Shown here piece after piece: positions 1-11,096 of a stretch of DNA of 64,000 nucleotides; the first letter of the stretch is position 1; the number at the start of each line of letters is the position of its first letter. Source of the DNA: Hygrocybe punicea (taxonomy: Eukaryota > Basidiomycota > Agaricomycetes > Agaricales > Hygrophoraceae); contig OY744462.1 in the NCBI GenBank assembly GCA_963556145.1, forward strand, positions 5,456,001 to 5,520,000, in the 5' to 3' direction. The notes under the pieces are model-generated. The model was not told where the DNA came from. It saw nothing but the letters and a program-made list of their open reading frames with translations, and did no database searches. The translations under genes and the position numbers were made by a program.

Positions 1-1
1 C

Positions 2-139
2 TCTGTTCGTCGAGACATGGAAAGGTTTCTGACAGGACACAAGATGTATGATGACCAGTGTGAAGATTGCATCGGCTACAATGACCAGACAAGCGAGTCG
101 CCAGAAGTACGTCGGGTCAATGAGATGAGATCGAAGTAA
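2..139 (+). CDS. C-terminal end of an unidentified gene (partial)
   Basis: An open frame enters from the left edge and runs 45 codons to TAA at 137-139. The peptide is hydrophilic, carries a Cys-x2-Cys pair (QCEDC) and ends in MRSK. It lies about 190 bp upstream of the PI synthase start on the same strand, a normal spacing here. No family is recognised and no catalytic motif is visible. A chance open frame of this length cannot be excluded, so this is only a probable last exon. Confidence 0.4.
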   Translation, partial: SVRRDMERFLTGHKMYDDQCEDCIGYNDQTSESPEVRRVNEMRSK

Positions 140-329
140 CCGTCCACTGCGACCTAAAGAAAAGGCCAATCGTTGCCCACTTGACGACTTCTCCATTCCA
201 CTAGGTAAAAATAAAAATTGCTTACGGGGCACGTGCCAAGAATTGTATTTGAAGTTATTTCTAGTACTGCGTCATTCATTTTGGGGGGCAAGTTTATTCC
301 TCGAGTCTAGTCATCCGCAAACCCCAACA

Positions 330-1336
330 ATGACAAGAACGCCCACCGTCCAGCGACGGAAGAGAACCGCGATTGAGGTTGTGGATGCTAAGGTGGCCGT
401 GGATCTCGCGACTGCCCAAACCTATTCAGAAAATGTTTTCCTGTTCGTTCCCAATCTTATTGGCAAGTTATCAGCATTCGCCGTCAGCAACGCACTGAAG
501 CGAGGTTTTGTAGGCTACACTCGTATTATACTGGCAGGGGTGTCGCTATACTTCATGAGCCATCACCCACGGTACTGCACCCTTGCTTATGGCGTGTCAT
601 GTCTGCTGGATGCTGTCGATGGACAAGCAGCGAGAGCGCTGAAGCAAACTTCAAAATTTGGAGCGGGACTAGATATGATCACAGACCGGTTAGCCGAAAC
701 CCCATGTCCATTTCCTCTGTTACTGATATTCATTATGCGCAGATGCACGACGTCCTGTCTGCTATGTTTCCTTGCCTCCGCTTACCCCAATTACGCGCTA
801 GCATTCCAATTTCTTATCGCCCTCGATTTCAGTAGCCATTACATGCATATGTACAGGTATGGAGTTATCCTACTTGCCCTCTAACACTTGAACTGTCTTG
901 CAGCACCTTGGTCACTGGAGGTAGAAGTCACAAGCTCGTCACGAGTGATGTCAGCCGAATTTTGTGGTTATACTACAATGATCCTGTGAGTGTCTCCACG
1001 AAATTTCCTCGTCCTTGCTAAGCGAACATTGGTGGCACGTAGCGGATCCTCTTCTTCGTTTGTGCTGGGAACGAGCTCTTCTTCGTCGCGTTGTATCTGA
1101 TGAAATGGGTTCAGACGCCGATCGGGCTGAAATACTTTCCTTTTCCATCTTGTTTTGCGGATATGACCTACGCCCAAGCAATGGCCCTTGTCAGCTTTCC
1201 AGTATGTTTTACCAAAAATGTCATCAATTTGGTCCAGCTTTGGAAGGCTTCGAAGATTTTGGTCGGAGTGGACCTAGCGGAGAGGGCTAAAGCGCGAGAG
1301 GCGAGCAATGGACCGGCGGACGCAGAGAAGAAGTAA
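330..1336 (+). CDS. PIS1: Phosphatidylinositol synthase (CDP-diacylglycerol--inositol 3-phosphatidyltransferase)
   Basis: This enzyme joins CDP-diacylglycerol and myo-inositol to make phosphatidylinositol in the ER membrane. Exons read as 330-462, 514-688, 743-856, 904-985 and 1043-1336, giving about 265 aa. The CDP-alcohol phosphotransferase motif D-G-x2-A-R-x8-G-x3-D-x3-D is complete (D80, G81, A84, R85, G94, D98, D102). Other family landmarks are NLIGYTR, GVSCLLDA, SHYMHMY and SRILWLYY. Hydrophobic segments fit a multi-pass membrane protein. The start at 330 is the first in-frame ATG. The N-terminus is somewhat longer than in yeast Pis1. The first intron begins with GC. The AAA ATPase gene starts about 100 bp downstream on the same strand. 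Identity is secure; exon edges are by eye. Confidence 0.93.
463..513 (+). other. Probable GC-AG intron in PIS1
   Basis: The reading frame stays open across these 51 nt, so the segment could be read as coding. Reading it inserts 17 residues in the middle of the family-conserved junction NxIGYTR. Removing 463-513 (donor GCAAGT, acceptor TTGTAG) restores that junction exactly. The donor matches the usual GC-AG consensus. Length is typical of the window's introns. Confidence 0.75.
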
Positions 1337-1432
1337 TCCAGCAACCTTACATTCGTTACCTTCCACCTTATCATTTAATATTTACTTGGTGCATTGGCAC
1401 GTGCACGATCTGTTTCCACCGCTATTAGTTGG

Positions 1433-4400
1433 ATGCGTTCTCAAGTACTATTTCGGAGGTCGAGATCGCTGTTAAAAGGACCAATAGCCTGTCGTCCCCT
1501 CTGTTCCGCTGCTCGTCCGGACAGTCTCCTTAAACTCAAGCCTTCTTTACTCGCGGCGAATCGTGTCACTGTCAGGCTGACATCCTCAATAACTGGGTCT
1601 GATGCAACACATTCAGATGTAGATGCACAACCAGTGCCAGAAACTCCGGAGACACCAGTGGACGAGCCAGAGAAGCCCAAAAAGCGAAGTAGAGTGCCGG
1701 CTGCAACCAAAGAGCTTGAACCATTACCCAGCGAATTAGACATCCTCTGGACGCCGGACGCGAATCTCTCCAATCTCAAGCTCGATCCTTCACACTCTTC
1801 TGCCTTACCACCACCTGAGATCCTTGAGGAGGCTTTGAATAATTTACACATTATTTTGCATCCGCAGACACAACATCGAGCCATTTACACATCTCCTGCT
1901 GGGCCTCCAACGGAACCAACATTTGCTCTTTTCTGCCCCATTGAAGGCGGGGAATATATCATCGATGCTACAGTGCGTGAGTTGGCGTGCCGAACTGGGT
2001 CTGAGGTCGTCGTATTAGACGCCGTTCAACTTGCTGCAGGAGAATGGGGCGCGTTTGGAAAAGGTCAGGTGTTTCTGGCGTTTGTGGTCAAACACATCGA
2101 TCAACTGCATTCTCTATAGCCGCAAATTCACTTCAACTTCCGCGGAATCCTCTTCATTTCCCTTCTTACGTCCCGCCGCACTCCCAGCCCACTCGCCCGT
2201 TCGTAATGGATGAAGACGATGAAGGAGAAATGGTTCCCCCAATGATCACACCGTCTCAGATGACTCTTGCTGTCATGACCCCTCTACCAATGCAAGGCCG
2301 TGCCCTTATGACTTCATCACCCAGACGTAATCCCACTCCAAGCAAGGTGAAAATATTTTTTGACGAGCTCATCAATGTTTCGAATAAACTATCAGTTACG
2401 TCTGAGATACACTCTCCGCCTACGCCTACAAAACCCCGTATCATCTATATTCGTGATTTTCCTACCCTAGCACCAACCTCAGCAATCTGGTACCCTCCAT
2501 TGCTGTCTGCTGTTCGTCAGCGTCGCCAAGGACCTTTATCACGACCCACCTCACCCATCAACAATCCTATGGCTATTATCTTTGGTATGACGTCGTCTCT
2601 CACACCTCCCATTCACCTGCCTCCAAACCCGAATGGTGGTATGACGAACGTGTTCATGAATGAAAGTCAGCCGTCCGTCCCTGCCTTCAAACCAGTCAAA
2701 TCAGAATGGAGCGAGGATGACGCAAGCGAGAAAGCCAGGGAAAAGCGCCTTCGAGACCGGTTAAGAACATGGGAGAGGAGCGATAGGGCATTACTGGATG
2801 AGCTACCAACATTGTCTTCTGGTAGTGAAGTAGACCGCGGTAACCAAAGACCGGAGATTCTCGTCATCGGAGGGCCTGGGGTTATGTCGGCTCTTCCACC
2901 TATGCCTGGTGCTGGAATGATTGGGATTCCGGGCAATCGTCATGGACCAGAGACAAATTCAAAATTCTTTCGCACATCCATTTTGGTTCCCAATATTCGT
3001 TCACTTACCATGGAGCGAGCTTGTCGGGTAGGCCGAAGGAGGGAGATCAACGAATTAACAATGCGTATGGGCGTTGGTGCGGTTGGTGGGATATTGGGTG
3101 GGAGGAACAAATTTGAAGGGCAAGATACAGTCCATCAAAGCGAAAACGAACTGGGAAACAAGGATCAAAGAACCATGTGGGATGATTGGGGTGAACGGGT
3201 CGAGGAATGGTCTATCGTTCGGCAGATTGCCGACCGCGCAGTCGGAAGCGTGGTCACAGCAAGCACACTCGCAAATCTGTCAGAAAATACAACATTGGAT
3301 CCTACTACTATTCCTTGGTCTGCCGTCTGCCGTGCATGGTCAGCCCAGAAACTGTCGCTTGACATGAGGAAGGCTTGGGCAAAGCAAAGCGCCGGGATAA
3401 CTTTGCAAGAGGAGGACGGCCCTGAAACCACTGCACAACACCAAATTGATGAAGTGGTTGAAAGGGTTAAGCAAGACCCAGACCTTGACCAACACGAACA
3501 CAGGCTACTGCCATGCATTATAGATTCTGGTAAGATATGATGCGTTCCTCGTGATCTTCACGCCCACAGTCGATTTTCTTCCTATAGCATCAATGCCGAC
3601 AACTTTCAGCCAGGTTCATTTACCATCGCACACAATTGATTCTGTGCGAACGATCGTATCACTTCCGCTCTTACACCCATCAGCATTTCAACAAGGTGTA
3701 CTCAAAACTCACGGAATGAACGGGCTTCTACTCTTTGGCCCGCCAGGTACCGGGAAAACATTGATTGTGAGAGCACTTGCTAAGGAAGCGGGCTGTCGTA
3801 TGATGGCCATAAACCCTTCGGATGTATTGGACATGGTGATCATGGTGATCTTTAGTGTTTCTTTCGATATTGACAATGAAACCATCACAGTATCTGGGCG
3901 AGGGAGAGAAACTAGTCAAGGCGGTCTTCTCCCTTGCCCGACGTCTGTCGCCGTGTGTGGTTTTCCTCGATGAGATCGATACTTTGTTTGGTGCTCGGAT
4001 GTCCACCCAAAGTGCAGGCGCCTTCGCTCACCGTGGTGTCATAACTGAGTTCATGCAGGAAATGGATGGTCTGAAGTCTTCAAAGGAACACCGAGTTGTT
4101 GTTATCGGAGCAACGAACAGGCCTTTCGACTTGGATGACGCTGTACTGCGCCGCCTTCCTCGCCGCTTGCTGGTCGACTTACCGGGACAGACAGAACGTG
4201 AAGGTTGGTTGTTGTTCTTGGATGGCCGAAAGTGAAAAAGACTCAGTTTGACCACGTTAGAGATCTTGAAGATACTTTTACACGATGAGGAGTTGGCTCC
4301 TGATGTGGACCTTAAAGTCCTAGCCAAGCAGACAGCAACCTTTTCTGGCTCAGACCTCAAACGTACGTATCTGTATTTTTTGAGTTCCTGTGCTGAAAGT

Positions 4401-4837
4401 CTTCCTTAGACCTCTGTGTTTCGGCAGCACTAGACGCCGTAAAGGAACGAATGGAAGTTCCATGGAATACCCGAGTTGCCACTACATCAGATACTCCAGG
4501 GTCTATGGCTGTGACCCCAGTGGATCTTGAGTCATCCGCACCTGCTGCTTGTCTCCCTGCCACGGTATCTGACCAAGCAAACCACGGCCGCATTCTTTCC
4601 ATCCGTCATTTTAATAAAGCTCTGACAGAGATCGTACCTTCCTCTTCTGAATCTCTTAGTAGCCTCTCAGACTTGCGGAAGTGGAACGAGGAATTCGGGG
4701 AGGGCCGGAACTCCCGAAAGCGCCAGCAAGTGTGGGGGAGGGGCAAATTTGGATTTATTGACTCCGACGAACGAAGCGAAGAGGGCAAGGTAGAAATGAT
4801 AGAAAATAGTAGTTCGAGATCAAGAACTGGACGGTAG
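1433..4837 (+). CDS. AAA-family ATPase, Msp1/ATAD1-like, with long N-terminal extension
   Basis: Exons read as 1433-2063, 2120-3529, 3588-3835, 3891-4203, 4261-4362 and 4410-4837, giving about 1043 aa. The third exon could instead start at 3570. The AAA core is C-terminal: Walker A GPPGTGKT at about 731-738, Walker B VVFLDE at about 786-791, then GATNRPFDLDDAVLRR and TFSGSDLK. The closest known group is Msp1/ATAD1-like AAA proteins, which extract mistargeted tail-anchored proteins from mitochondria. The N-terminus MRSQVLFRRSRSLLK is basic, lacks acidic residues and looks like a mitochondrial presequence. The roughly 600-residue region before the core is Pro/Met-rich and has no recognised domain. 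Start 1433 is the first ATG; an upstream in-frame TTG is not a credible start. The exact subfamily is inferred. Confidence 0.85.
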
Positions 4838-4879
4838 TTGTCACGAAGATTCAGTAAAATCAATGTATCAGCAACTGCA

Positions 4880-6148
4880 TTATTTCCGGGATCGACGCTG
4901 AGATCGCTTTGGACCGCTACTATGATCATCTTCCCCGTTATTGATGTCCATCATTGTCTGCTTTCCTTGCCTTCGCTGTGTTTGAGACTTCGGTTGCGAC
5001 TGTGTCAATTGCGAAGGGTCATCTTCGTCCATATTTCCTGGTTCGCTTTCCACACTCTTCCTTCGGACACGCCGTCGAAGGTCATCCTGTCCATCTTTGA
5101 TAGCATCTTCCCCAACGGGTACTAATGGGTGATTGACTTCTTGTGGCCATGGTTTTGAGCAAGCCGGACAGGTTGGGTGGCGGCGGCGATAATTTGTACA
5201 GCAGTGACGATGCATCCGGGTTTTGCAGTTTACTGTATAACACGCTATGCCGCGAGTGACGATCTGTGGAGAAGTAACATGAACATGATAGAATGGCAGG
5301 TATAATGGGAAATTATGTTAACCTCCATGCAAATTGTACATTCAATCACTTCATCTGGATAAGTTGATTTCAAATAAGGCAAGAGCTCAAGCAATGTGCG
5401 AGTCGAAAGTGAGTAGCGACCACGTCTGAAAGGCATATTACGAACTATTACGAACTGGTCTGTAGGCCAAGTTGGGAGACGTACTGGCTCTTTAGAAGCC
5501 ATCCTTTAGCGACAAAACTGCCCAAAACAATTTCTGCTTGTGTTTTGGACATGTTGGACTTCAGGGTGTTGACTTCTCGGAGCGCAGCAAGCGAGGAAAC
5601 AGAGTAGGATTCATTAGGGGCCAGCATTATCTGTTCAACCTGAGGCGGTACATTAGGCAATAAGGAAAAAAAGCGATGAAACAAAGCTGAACTTACGATG
5701 GCCTTGAAGTAGGCAATCTCACCCGCCGAGTAGTCAGTGGCAATCTGTGCAATGTCATCCCCCTTTCTGTTGACCTAACACGTTCAAACGATCAACAACG
5801 GAGGCAGGCTCGGAAACGAAAGGGATTGCGTTACAAGGGCGTACATCTCTCTGCCTGTGCCTTCATCATGGAGGTGGCGAAACTCGAGGTCCAGAGGGTC
5901 AAGAGCGTTATTGAGCTTGCCGAGGAAACTCTCCCATGCTTTATCATCTGAGTGTGGCAAATCAAGCTTTTCATTCGCTACTGCAGGATGCGAAAAGATG
6001 GTCAGGGTACGGTCGACACCATAAGTTGATTTGTACCTTGAACAGCGTCGATGCACTTTTCCCAGATAGTTCGAGCCAGTTTACTTGAGAGCACTCTCCG
6101 GGAAAAGACGGCTTGAAGGAAAAGACGCTGGACGTCACCAGCAGACAT
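4880..6148 (-). CDS. NSE1: Nse1-like RING subunit of the SMC5/6 complex
   Basis: Six exons on the minus strand (6148-6037, 5980-5835, 5774-5697, 5639-5485, 5425-5323, 5263-4880) encode about 325 aa. Nse1 is the RING-like, ubiquitin-ligase-associated subunit of the SMC5/6 DNA-repair complex and pairs with an Nse3 MAGE protein. The N-terminus MSAGDVQRLFLQAVFSRR and the block DDIAQIATDYSAGEIAYFKAI match the family's winged-helix region. A variant RING follows: Cys193/Cys196, Cys206 or Cys211, His216 or His218 with Cys219, and Cys230/Cys233 in CPAC. The C-terminal 90 residues are acidic, Gln-rich and probably disordered. The 3' end lies only 43 bp from the convergent AAA gene. Introns are 56-60 nt. 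Confidence 0.9.
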
Positions 6149-6309
6149 CGTGTATATAAGAAATTTACAAAGGTGGATTGAGTGGGCGACGCGACGCGCT
6201 ATTTATCGGACAAACAAGGGCTACACATTTCATGGAGTCACTTGGAGTGTGACATTGTCATTGAGTGCGACATTGTCATTACACCCAACATGAAGTAACC
6301 GTAATATAG

Positions 6310-7136
6310 TCAGATTTTTGGAACCCGGAGAGTCTTGCTAACCATTGCGGCCGCCCACAACCCGAAGATCACACTTGCCAGATGAACATCTCCGTGTCCA
6401 CCTTTCAGGCCCCAGAGCGTTATTGTACCCCACGGAACGCCCATTTGACCTTCAATCCATCCCATTGTAGTCCAATACGATAGAACGCCGACGAGTGCCA
6501 ACGAGGAAGGAATAGGTAAGCCTTCGAAGTATTTGGCCTTGCCAGACTGATCCCTTGGAATGAGGGCAACCGTTGCGTTAAAGCGAGCCAGCCGGGCAAG
6601 GCCGCAGCAAATGAATCCTGTGAGGATTACGGTGTCCAGGTAGGTCCGAAGGCCTACAACAAACGCTAAAAGGGAAGGAGCCACTCCGAACGATATCTGC
6701 CGAGTAATAAGATAAACCGCCGGAAAGTTGAAGGTAAATGTAGTACCAGATCAGCCAGACTGTCAAGTTCTTGGCCAAGCATACTGGCCGACTTTCTCCA
6801 TCTAGCAACTTTTCCATCCAAAAAGTCGAACATCAGACCGGCAAGTGGGAATGCGAGTGCGAACCACAGGTCGTCGGGGTCGTTGGTTGATAAATATCGT
6901 GCTGAAGAGAATATCGAGAACGAGCCACAGACTCCGTTCATGATCGTGACAAGGTCGGCAAGTCGAAAGTTCCTGAAAACGACACTGAATTAGGGGATGT
7001 CGATCAGTATCGGCCGCATTGAAGCATACCTGACGAGTGAAAAATGGCCATCAGTGTCATTATATTGCTGTAAAGCCTCGTTGCTGGTCGTTGTTGAGCT
7101 ACTGGGAGCCTCCTCTCTGGATTTTCGCTGGCTCAT
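6310..7136 (-). CDS. CHO1: Phosphatidylserine synthase (CDP-diacylglycerol--serine O-phosphatidyltransferase)
   Basis: Exons 7136-7030, 6972-6747 and 6696-6310 give about 239 aa. The enzyme makes phosphatidylserine from CDP-diacylglycerol and serine in the ER. The CDP-alcohol phosphotransferase motif is complete at D88, G89, A92, R93, G102, D106 and D110. Family blocks NFRLADLVTIMNG, LISFGVAPS and GLPIPSS, plus the terminal MVSKTLRVPK, fit fungal Cho1. Several hydrophobic segments indicate a polytopic membrane protein. It shares its fold and its lipid substrate with the PI synthase at 330-1336. Its start is about 150 bp from the stop of PRI2, which is transcribed in the same direction. Confidence 0.93.
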
Positions 7137-7285
7137 GGTAGGTGAAATTGAGAAAATATGGTGCTGTGAGGATTAAATACACTCCATGCGAGGTTTCCGG
7201 GGTCCGGATTTGTTCCCAAAGTTCAAAGTTCAAGTTGTACTAGCACTGCGACTGACATTCCTATCCAACGACCAACGTTCGACCG

Positions 7286-9113
7286 TCAGGCCTCGACATC
7301 CATGCTTGCCTTTGCGCTTTCAATCTTGGCCTTCTCAAACTCCCTGCTTTTTGCCGCGTATTCGTTTGGATGTGTGACGCTCTCCCCGCCTCCGATCCCT
7401 TCCCCTTTCTTCACCCCATAGCCAGCATTACTGATCTCGAACACTCGTGTACACGCGACGTGATATTGTCCCGCCTTGACCATGTTCATGATTTCCGGCA
7501 GATCCCCCGTGGTGAGACCTTGTGACGAGTACGAGGAGAGCAACGCGGTCTGCAAATTGTCCGGGGAAAAATGACGATACGGACAACCATGAGAGTCCGA
7601 AGGACCTGGGGGATCGCTCAACAGAATCTGCAGGCAACTGCAGGCCGTCAACTCAATTCAAAACAAAGGTAAGAAATCCAGATTGACCTCTTCGCTGGAT
7701 AATTGGCTCGTTTACCTTCAAGACCAAACGAGTGTCGAATGTTATACTTGTATTCTTTGTTGAATACATCGTCTGTGATGTTGCTAAATGACTTGCGCCA
7801 GAACACGATCGCTTCGTCGATCGACAATCCCAATGCCTGACAGACCACGGCATCAGTGAACTACATGAGAATGTCGGGACTGCCAGCTACCTTTAAGAAG
7901 AGGCCATATTGCAATCTCCCGAAATGTTTCAGGTGGTGATCTCTCCTCAGACGCTCGTGGAGATTTCGCATACACATGGGGAAGTGATTTCGAGCAAGGT
8001 GGTCAACCATCTCTGCTGTGATTTCCGCATCAGGATTGTCAGTTGAAGTTCCACTCCATTCGGAAGGCACGCCCGCAAGGAAACCTTGTGAAAGATGTGT
8101 TAAAATTGGAAGGAGGCGACTCTCTTCGTCCAGACGAGGGAGAAATTTGGCCGTCATCTGATTATTGTCAGAAGAGCCAGGAATAGCCATTGGAGTTCCT
8201 TACTTCAAGAGCTTTCACCAGATTCGTTTCAAACTCCTGAAAAATAATGCTGGATTGTTCACGTCCGGGAACGAACGCCCAGCCCCCTTTCAAAAAGACT
8301 TTCCGTCTTTCGACGAGATCCGGGACTCGGGACCATTTCACCTGTAAAGTTCAGTAGTTGACAAACCATACGAAGCTTGCCAGTACCTTATAGAATTTCT
8401 CTTCAGGACTTTTATCTGACCTCACACCAGGCGGAGAGGTTGCATCCAGCTCCTTCTGATATTGTTCTTTTTCAGATTTTGCCACCTGCATGAACGTGAT
8501 GAACTTGATATCGAAGGAGTGCAACACACATGCATCTTACAGGTATCCAGTTAAATTCCCTCGAGTTTAAGAAGTTCTCTCGCTCTGAGCGATCGTCGCT
8601 TTCGTAACGTACCCGGAATAATGTGGTCTCGGCTTTCACAAATCGCCGCCGTAAATCTTCACTGGAGCAGGAATTATCTCAACCATCACTAATAACTGGT
8701 GTGACTCACGAACGGCAAAAAGCAAGCCTCAGAACGAAGTGACCTAGGTGATCCTTCCAGCGTTCGGTATCTCTGTCTACCAAATGCGCGGAGGTACTGT
8801 TCAACGGCATATACTTCTTACATTGGGCCAGTGTAACGGTTTTGAGTTCTTCCCAAGGCCTGTTGCGAGAAAAGGAGGATTCGATCTCTGTAAGGACGCG
8901 AAGACGGTCTAAGGCGCATGTTTCAAATTCTTCGATGGTAACATCGTCGAGTGGGGGTTTGTCGTAGCTGCAAATGAACTACAATTAGGCTTGTTCTGCT
9001 CGAATAATAGAATTGTCGAACAAGTTGAGTCGATGGGGATATTTGAGGATAGAGTGTGGTTCAACTTGTCGAGTCTTTTCAGGAAAAACTTTCTTTTCGG
9101 TTGCCTTGAACAT
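7286..9113 (-). CDS. PRI2: DNA primase large subunit
   Basis: Eight exons (9113-9022, 8967-8710, 8661-8541, 8485-8387, 8341-8204, 8157-7891, 7836-7688, 7637-7286) encode about 491 aa, the usual size. Pri2 is the iron-sulfur subunit of primase in the polymerase alpha complex and helps start RNA primers. All four expected cluster cysteines are present: C298 in HFPMCM, C376 in YPAKSC, C393 in HGCPYRH and C437 in YHVAC. Other blocks are YPHRLNFYD, HLGHFVLRLAF, GLSIDEAIVFWRKSF and GESVTHPN. The first intron joins LNF to YDKP, as the family predicts. It is the last intact housekeeping gene before the repeat island. Confidence 0.95.
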
Positions 9114-9579
9114 CGTCCGATACTGTACTCGATATACACTGGATGATGAGGAAAGCCGCTGTCACAGACGCGCTTGTCACAATCACGTCACGTCACATGA
9201 AATATATGACATGGGAGCGGCCACAGCGATTTCGGAAACTAATGTCCGCGCCACTTTTTTTTTTGTTTTTTTTTTGGAGGCGCTTACAAAGGCATGGTCA
9301 GTGCCGTGCCATTGTGGCTGAGAAACAAGAAATATGAGATTTATGCTACATACTCCTATTGCAGCTCTATTCTAAATAAATCTGAACCGTCTAAGTTCTT
9401 AATACATTTTTGTATTATTATAATGAGCTTTTTTAAAAAAAAGTTCTTACAGCTGATTTCATAAACATGTGGAAACTGAGAAAAAATTCAACTGTGGCGC
9501 AACGCCTGCCAAGTGTCGGCCCCACCTCTGAGCTTGAATTAACTTGAACTTTCGCGCACACACAACACTTTGTACTAAG
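9114..9579. promoter_or_regulatory. PRI2 upstream region and boundary of the repeat island
   Basis: No gene is supported here. The PRI2-proximal part holds a GACGCGC word near 9167, similar to but not identical with the ACGCGT box that drives S-phase genes in yeasts, and a short run of GTCAC repeats near 9180. Farther right are T-rich and A/T-rich tracts (about 9256 and 9425) leading into the transposase. Any regulatory role is inference. Confidence 0.3.
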
Positions 9580-9785
9580 ATGCCCCCTCACACCATCTCC
9601 AGAGACATCAAAGCTCACATCCCCATCCTCCACTACTGCGGCTACCGTGTGCAGGAGATCTGTGACCTGCTCGGAATTCACAAGTCACTGGTGTACAAGA
9701 CATTGCAGTACCATCAATGTTATGGTCTCACCTATAATCCCTTGGCCCAACCAACAGCACGTCACCGCCTTCTCACACCCAGGGA

Positions 9786-10834
9786 TAGGGCACAGCACGG
9801 GTACAGGTTTACCCGCGGTTATTCCAAAACGGGTAATTCGGGTACGGGTACGGTGTTTCGGTTTGCACACCTTGTCAAAACCGTACCCGTTATCCGCGGG
9901 TGACGGGTTTTCACGGGTCTGTCAACCCAAACCCCAGGTAGGTTTTTTCTTTGTTATTTACTTTATTTTCACATTAATTTCTTTACTTTTGCTAAGTTCA
10001 CGTGATATTTGCTACCACAACCGTGACAAGCGCAAACACAACAACAACGACAACAAGAAAACCCACGAACAACAACGACAACGACAACCACGACAACCCC
10101 GCACGCCAAAAATGAACCACCAAAGTCGCGACGGCGACGACAATGATAGAAAGGAAAGCCGGGAGGGTGGTGCGCCCACCTACCGGCCCAGGTACATCCC
10201 CCCAATCCAGTCCCAACGACATCGGCTAACGAGGGGAATGGACGAGGCGAGGACGAAGACGGACACAGCAACAACGGTCCCACCTCGCGAACACGCTCTG
10301 GCCACGTCAATTGACGTGCGGATGCCCATGGAAAGTGCCCGGCCCCATCCAACCTCGCGAAAACAGACGGGACGCGTCAATTGATGCGTCCCCGTTGTTC
10401 GCGAGGTAGTTAGCATGTGTGGACGCCCATGGAAAGTCCCCGGCCCCATCCAACCTCGCGAAAACGGTCCCACCTCGCGAAAACGCCCTGGCCGCGTCAA
10501 TAGACATGCGGACGCCCATGGAAAGTGCCCGGCCCCATCCAACCTCGCGAAAACAGATGGAGCACGTCAATTGACGTGCTCCCGTTGTTCGCGAGGTAGT
10601 TAACACGTGGGGACGCCCATGGAAAGTCCCTGGCCCCAACCCAACCTCGTGAAAACAGACGGAGCGCGTCAATTGACGCGTCCCCGTTGTTCACGAGGTA
10701 GTTAGGATGGAACACGGCGGGTACCCGCAGATAACGGGTACGGGTTGTACCCGTCATCGAAGCGGGTACGGTTTCTGCGGGTACGGGTGCGGTGTCGGGA
10801 ATTCTGACCCGCGGTATACCCGTGCCGTGCCTTA
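9786..10834. mobile_element. Non-autonomous hAT-type element, copy 1
   Basis: Terminal inverted repeats are TAGGGCACAGCACGGGTA at the left and, read inward, TAAGGCACGGCACGGGTA at the right. An exact 8-bp TSD CCCAGGGA flanks it (9778-9785 and 10835-10842). The YARNG-type ends and 8-bp TSD are hAT hallmarks. No transposase is encoded. The interior holds roughly 100-bp repeats, each able to form a hairpin (arms around ACCTCGCGAA and TTCGCGAGGT, inner palindrome around CAATTG). A near-identical copy lies at 27798-28847. Confidence 0.88.
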
Positions 10835-11096
10835 CCCAGGGACATTGCTTTCATTCGTTTACTCCTTGCCCATCATCACACTCTATATCTCGACGAACTC
10901 CAGCATGAACTTCAGGCCCAGTGCAATGTATACCCATCCCTCTTGACCCTCATGCGTACCCTCCACCGGCTCCATTTCTCCAATAAACGTGTATCCATCC
11001 AAGCCCTTGAAAGGAACGATATTCAACATGCGATCTTCATGAATTGGATCGGTGTGACGGCGAGTTCTGTTGTAGACCCAGAATGGGAATCTACGA

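Noticed and set aside
1394..1432. Upstream extension of the AAA ATPase frame from a TTG codon
   Set aside because: Non-ATG initiation is not expected. The in-frame ATG at 1433 gives a presequence-like N-terminus.
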